Source: Symsagittifera roscoffensis (taxonomy: Eukaryota; Xenacoelomorpha; Acoela; Convolutidae). From it: DNA of 64,000 nt. Under the pieces are notes generated by a model that saw nothing but the letters and a program-made list of their open reading frames with translations, ran no database searches and was not told the origin of the DNA. The stretch covers positions 40,584,530 through 40,648,529 of the forward strand of contig NC_087064.1 in NCBI RefSeq assembly GCF_963678635.1, in the 5' to 3' direction. This document shows, in pieces, positions 59,913 to 64,000 of the stretch (positions are counted from its first letter, which is position 1; each line of letters begins with the position of its first letter). The translations under genes were made by a program, and so were the position numbers.

Positions 59913-60023
59913 GTCACCTACTTTTTTGCCGTACTATATGATTTCTATTACGGTGGTCATTGGAGCATCAGGCGTGTATAAAGTTATTTCTTTCATTGGA
60001 TTAAAACTAACAACCTATTTATT

Positions 60024-60290
60024 TGTAAAGTGCTGAAACTACTTGAAGTTTCAACACCAGAGCAATTTGAATAAAACTTAGAATACAGTTGTTCTCATTC
60101 TGGAACTAACTCGCGTAAACCGGTGTACACTAGATCTATTCAGACTAGGAGATATAAGAATACGATTAAGATTGGTATTAGACTAAGAAGTTGCACGAAT
60201 CTATCCGGCCGAAAACATGATAGCGTGACGAGCAGACGGTGTACCTTATCTGAAATTACTCTGTGTGTACAGTAAACAATACATAACTCA
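60024..60290 (+). repeat. LTR of G4, internally deleted near its start
   Basis: Starts TGTAAAGTGCTGAAACT and ends ACATAACTCA. Then TC and TGGTGCGACC, the clearest primer-binding-like site in the window (60293-60302). Confidence 0.75.
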
Positions 60291-60346
60291 TCTGGTGCGA
60301 CCAAAAGTCTTAAACAGACCTTAACTAACCTTGCATTAGACAAAAT

Positions 60347-60616
60347 TTGATTAGAATTAGACAAACACAACATTTCATAAAAAAGTTATTGAATAAAAAC
60401 TTAGTAGATTTGTCTCTACGCATCAATAGATCAGATCCAATATTCCGAACAATACGAGAACTACCCGGTGTTGGAAGAAGACGTCGAACAAGAGACGACA
60501 TACGACTAGGAAGAAATCTACCAATTGATTTCATGATAGTACGACAAAAACGAGGTCAAACTTTTGTATTTAGAATACTACCACCAGTAAATATAAACTT
60601 TCATTTACTGACATAA
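60347..60616 (+). CDS. Small Arg-rich ORF of family G, copy 1
   Basis: 89 codons open to a stop. The first codon (ATT) is not a standard start, so the true start is uncertain. Core: SLRINRSDPIFRTIRELPGV, then GRRRRTRDDIRLGRN, and it ends NFHLLT. The cluster RRRR suggests nucleic-acid binding or nuclear import; no family recognised. It begins about 45 bp after the primer-binding-like site. The copy at 61538 keeps the frame with eight residue changes in the shared region. Confidence 0.5.
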   Translation: MIRIRQTQHFIKKLLNKNLVDLSLRINRSDPIFRTIRELPGVGRRRRTRDDIRLGRNLPIDFMIVRQKRGQTFVFRILPPVNINFHLLT

Positions 60617-60689
60617 AATTTGAAATGAAAAATACTTTCAAATAATCTTTCAAGGTGCTAAACATACTAATTGTACAATAACGACTGAT

Positions 60690-61164
60690 ACTAGAATAGA
60701 TCAGTGTTTGGGATTAATTGAGTCCCAATTACTGATTCGTTTTTTGGATCGATGAAGTCCCAAATACTCAACTATTTCGACGATTTACTATGCGTTGGGT
60801 TTCTAATCACTCTCAAACTAATGACTCCAAATATTGGATATATTCCATATTTATTCAACTTTATTCCAGTTTTTGGGATTCGATCAATCCCAAACACTGA
60901 CTAGTATTTGGGATCGATGGAATAATCCCAAATACTGAACTAATTTGACGATTTGCTATGCGTTGGGTTTTTAATCACTCTCAATCTAATGACTCCAAAT
61001 AATGGATTTATTCCATATTTATTCCACATTATTCCAATTTTTTTAGATTTCATCAATCCTAAAAACTGACCAATATTTGGGATTGACGCAATCCCAAATA
61101 CTGACCTAATTTGTTGATATGCTGTGTGTTCCATACACTCTCAACTCAATGACTCCAAATTTTC
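60690..61164 (+). repeat. 472-bp dispersed repeat, second copy
   Basis: Same three-unit structure as 56335-56806. It lies between the two front copies of G4. Confidence 0.8.
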
Positions 61165-61167
61165 AAC

Positions 61168-61322
61168 CTGCGATGATCATAGGCAAAGATAAGTTTCCGA
61201 TTCGAGTTTGACGGGTGTTGATTTGCACCAAGCAAATATGCGATGATCATAAGCAAAGATAAGCTTTCGATTCGATTTTACCGGGTGTTGATTTGTACTA
61301 AGCAAATAACTCTAATTGGATC
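61168..61322 (+). repeat. About 80-bp repeat, copies 2 and 3 in tandem
   Basis: Two head-to-tail copies of the sequence at 59830-59912, leading into the partial LTR. Confidence 0.8.
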
Positions 61323-61418
61323 ACGAATCTATCCGGCCGAAAACAAAATAGCATGACGAGCAGACGGTGTACCTTATCTGAAATTACTCTCTGAGTACAG
61401 TAAACAAAACATAACTCA
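61323..61418 (+). repeat. Partial LTR of G4, second copy
   Basis: The 3' 96 bp of the LTR (CACGAATCTATCCGGCCGAA to AACTCA), then TC and TGGTGCGACC. Confidence 0.75.
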
Positions 61419-61537
61419 TCTGGTGCGACCAAAAGTCTCAAACAGACCTTAACTAACCTTGCATTAGACAAAATTAGATTAGAATTAGACAAATACAACA
61501 TTTCATAAAAAAGTTATATGATAAAAATTTAGTAGAT

Positions 61538-61744
61538 ATGTCTCTACGCCTCAATAGATCAGATCGAAAATTCCGAACAATACGAGAACTACCCGGTCTT
61601 GGAAGAAGACGTCGAACAAGAGACGACATACGACTAGGAAGAAATCTATCAATTGATTTCTTTATAGTACGACAAAAACGAGGTCAAACTTTTGTATTTA
61701 GAATACTACCACCAGTAAATTTAAATTTTCATTTACTGACATAA
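61538..61744 (+). CDS. Small Arg-rich ORF of family G, copy 2
   Basis: 68 codons from an ATG (MSLRLNRSDRKFRTIREL), with GRRRRTRDDIRLGRN conserved, ending at the same stop as copy 1. This ATG is a plausible true start for both copies, since copy 1 has a Leu codon there. In the other G elements only fragments remain. Function unknown. Confidence 0.5.
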   Translation: MSLRLNRSDRKFRTIRELPGLGRRRRTRDDIRLGRNLSIDFFIVRQKRGQTFVFRILPPVNLNFHLLT

Positions 61745-62880
61745 TATTTGAAATGAAAAATACTCTCAAATAACCTTTCAGGGCGCTAAACCTACTAACT
61801 GTACAATAATGACTGATAAAAACAACAATTGTCGTTTTCCTTAAATCAGCTGTAAAGAAGGTAACATCTTGAAAAAACATTTATTAAAAAAAAATTGGTT
61901 AGTTTAAACTATAAACTGTTAGTATTATAATTCATCATATCATCCCAGCTTTATCACCTAAAACATAACAGCGAATTTCAAAACTTAACAATCATCAAAA
62001 CTAACACCCATCCTTAACGCTCTAGTTTTAAACTATCAAGGCTTTTCCCTACTTTCACCTAAATTAATTTCATTTAAATAACAGATCATCAAGGCTTCCT
62101 TTGGATCTTTAAATTGAATTGAATCTTAAAAATTAAACTCTTGAATATTTAAATCTCTGATCATCAAACCCTATCTTTGGATCAAATAGAACAATTTTGT
62201 TCACCCCTCCCCTTCTACTTAGTGTCTAACGACCTCAAACGTCAATTCACTACCCAACTCTTTTCAAAAGACCCAGAATTACCAGAAATTTTTCGAAAAA
62301 ACTAAGCATTTTAATTAAGCTAAACGGTGAAGAACTTCGGTTACTCATCCTTCGCTTGACCCCACTCCTTTTAGATGACCCAGGCTAAAACACTTAAACT
62401 TAGTCAGTCATAAAAAAGTATCAAACGAACTACTTGCGTTCTAATTATACCTGAACCTTGTGGATCGATTTCCTATTCTCCAACCCTGGATCACAAATCA
62501 TAACCCCTAGTAAGAATAAGTAGGTCAATTCTTAGCTTAGAAATAGCCACAAGAAAGTACATATCATTCTTCGGAATCGATATACGCTTTCACCCCAACC
62601 CAAATATACAACCCAAATTAAGCTAACCACAAAAAATTGTAAGAACTAAGAGTTTAAGGCATTAAAATTACTAATCCAGTCTGTCCATCAATCATCTTAA
62701 ACCTTATGTCAAGAGACAATTTAGGAAAAAAACAAACAATCATAATACACAATTGTTTAATTAACAACGAGAAAAACGACCTCGTAATTCCACCACACAG
62801 ACAATCAGTAGGATATATAAGAACAAAAAGAAAACACTAAGAAAAAGATATAAAAAACGAACAAAAACAAATTATTAGAA
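61745..62880 (+). other. G4 leader
   Basis: Noncoding. Short repeats containing GATCATCAA...GGATC lie near 62080-62180, and blocks shared with the G2 leader (GGCTAAACGGTGAAGAACTT, GGTGAAGAACTTCGGTTACTC) around 62210-62400. Confidence 0.5.
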
Positions 62881-63080
62881 AAATATTCTCAAAACAAAAA
62901 AACGCAGTCTCAGAATCAGAAACAACCTCAATACACGAACTTCATAATTTAAAAGACTCAATTAAAAAAAATCACTAAATAGACAATCAATTAGATTTCA
63001 CAGATTCAAAAACCACATCACAACTATCAGTAAAAGGCAAACGGAGAATAAAAAATTAAAATACAAACAACCCAATACGT

Positions 63081-63665
63081 TTGTACAATTGGAATCAACC
63101 AATAAGACACATTGAAATTTACTCATTAACAATTATACCACACAAAAATGATCCAAAAAGAAGTAACTCAGTAAACTTAGTACTTCCATTTTTAATATCG
63201 CCACTATCTGAACCTCGCGGACAAAAAGAATTTTGTAAAAATTTAATTGCAAACTTATTTGAAAAAGGAGAAAATCCATGCACAGAAAAACTCCCAGATG
63301 TAAAAATGAAAAGACAACTTCTCGATCACTATCTTAAAGGAATATGTAGTCTCACATCAAACTTTGGAATCTACACAAAAGAAATCATATCACCAAATAC
63401 ATCTCATATCAGATATCTCATTCAAATTGACGATGTAGATTTAGAAATCTCAAAAGTTTTTACACAATTCATCAAAAACATACAACACCCAAACACTCAA
63501 AGAGCAAACTCGATATTCACAAACGACGTATTCTCACTTATCTATAGCTATATAACTATATTAGATTTAGATGATTTTCAAAGCGATTCACCTACTCAAA
63601 TATCTCGACATACAGTTGTAAGACAGGAAATACACAAAATTTCAAAGTTTTTAAATGCAATTTGA
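63081..63665 (+). CDS. Family G extra ORF upstream of gag, 194 codons
   Basis: The longest open frame in the window (TTG first codon; coding similarity begins earlier, so the true start is upstream). It reads YNWNQPIRHIEIYSLTI, FLISPLSEPRGQKEFCKNL, LLDHYLKGICSLTSNFGIY, IDDVDLEISKVFTQFIKNI and FSLIYSYITILDLDDF. It is mostly helical, with no transmembrane segment or Cys motif. After the stop, another frame continues from about 63690 (DLQKILACFIIDFFSHN, SFRPQS, VWDPNWSYK) to a stop at about 63873, so one frameshift or splice splits it. The homologue in G2 is decayed. Not recognisable as gag, protease or env. Confidence 0.55.
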   Translation: MYNWNQPIRHIEIYSLTIIPHKNDPKRSNSVNLVLPFLISPLSEPRGQKEFCKNLIANLFEKGENPCTEKLPDVKMKRQLLDHYLKGICSLTSNFGIYTKEIISPNTSHIRYLIQIDDVDLEISKVFTQFIKNIQHPNTQRANSIFTNDVFSLIYSYITILDLDDFQSDSPTQISRHTVVRQEIHKISKFLNAI

Positions 63666-63689
63666 GAAAACCTAACAAATGATCAAATA

Positions 63690-63873
63690 ACACAAAATTT
63701 TTTAATAACGATTTACAAAAAATCTTAGCATGTTTCATAATCGATTTTTTCAGTCACAATATTGATCTTATCGAACAAGCAAGAAAAAGTTTTCGACCAC
63801 AAAGTACATATGACGAAACTGTACTAGCAGAGCTATCAGACTATGTATGGGACCCTAACTGGTCTTATAAATA
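63690..63873 (+). pseudogene. C-terminal continuation of the extra ORF in a shifted frame
   Basis: About 60 codons open. The matching blocks in G2 (FDLQRNLAWLITDYF, NFRPQS, 24550-24680) show that this belongs to the same protein. The remaining 127 bp of the window are AT-rich without a recognised feature. Confidence 0.5.
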
Positions 63874-64000
63874 AAAAAAATTAATTATCAATATACCAAC
63901 AGATATATCAAGTCAGGCAATTAACAATATTTTTAATAATAAAAATTATGTTAGAGTATACCCACTCTAAACTACAATTCATTCTTACCTGAAAGAACAG

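Larger units (their letters stand above)
60024..64000 (+). mobile_element. LTR retrotransposon G4 (5' part, runs off the window)
   Basis: LTR 60024-60290, primer-binding-like site, small basic ORF, 472-bp repeat, then a partial second LTR with its own basic ORF (61323-61744), a leader (61745-62850) and the extra ORF (62880-63870). Gag would lie beyond the window if the order is as in G2. The front part is thus directly duplicated. Confidence 0.65.

Noticed and set aside
1-64000. CRISPR array, bacterial operons or phage
   Set aside because: The tandem repeats are long and without regular spacers. Splice sites, a eukaryotic tRNA, a LINE and LTR elements show animal nuclear DNA.
9188-64000. Polinton/Maverick or adintovirus-type element as the explanation for the long repeated ends
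   Set aside because: The repeated ends of G1 are direct, have TG...CA limits and a primer-binding-like site, and enclose gag and RT/RNase H. For family C, no polymerase B, integrase, packaging ATPase or capsid motif could be read, so this remains untested rather than supported.

Overview
The window is nuclear DNA of an invertebrate animal. Three things support this: a host gene with short GT-AG introns that encodes an LRP2BP-like Sel1-repeat protein, a tRNA-Arg, and an AT-rich background crowded with dead eukaryotic transposons. The species cannot be named from sequence alone. There are no bacterial operons. Most open frames are fragments of decayed mobile elements, many without an ATG, so they are annotated as pseudogenes.

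Host gene. Four coding exons of an LRP2BP (LRP2-binding protein) homologue lie on the minus strand: exon 1 (19687-19914), exon 2 (19084-19306), exon 3 (8354-8496) and exon 4 (8225-8276). Phases join cleanly across all four. Intron 2 is about 10.6 kb because a minus-strand Ty3/gypsy-type LTR retrotransposon (8859-19020) occupies it. The C-terminal exons were not found.

Two element families dominate. Family G is the Ty3/gypsy-type element: LTRs of about 320-340 bp with TG...CA ends, a TGG-type primer-binding site two bases inside the LTR, a repeat-rich leader, two extra small ORFs upstream of gag, then gag and pol (RT and RNase H visible). Copies are G1 8859-19020 (-), G2 20879-29770 (+, with gag reiterated as a tandem array), G3 29775-34422 (-, truncated before the RT core) and G4 60024-64000 (+, running off the window). 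Family C is an unrecognised plus-strand element with at least three reading frames (C-a, C-b, C-c). A divergent copy fills about 671-6700, and several younger copies lie in 35100-54435.

From 33100 to 54170 is a complex segmental amplification. Its repeated unit is the G leader plus LTR, then LRP2BP exon 2 with flanking intron, then a family C copy. Five exon-2 copies result. All four that reach the site carry the same nonsense change, so one dead exon was amplified. Shared deletion junctions show that about 33.1-41.7 kb and 44.9-54.2 kb are higher-order duplicates of one another.

The right side (54.4-60 kb) holds an assembly gap, a satellite of about 174 bp, a 1.4 kb foldback element with 23-bp inverted ends, a single candidate host exon, a tRNA-Arg(UCG), and a decayed LINE (minus) with a 401-bp hAT-type MITE nested in its reverse transcriptase and flanked by a perfect 8-bp target duplication.
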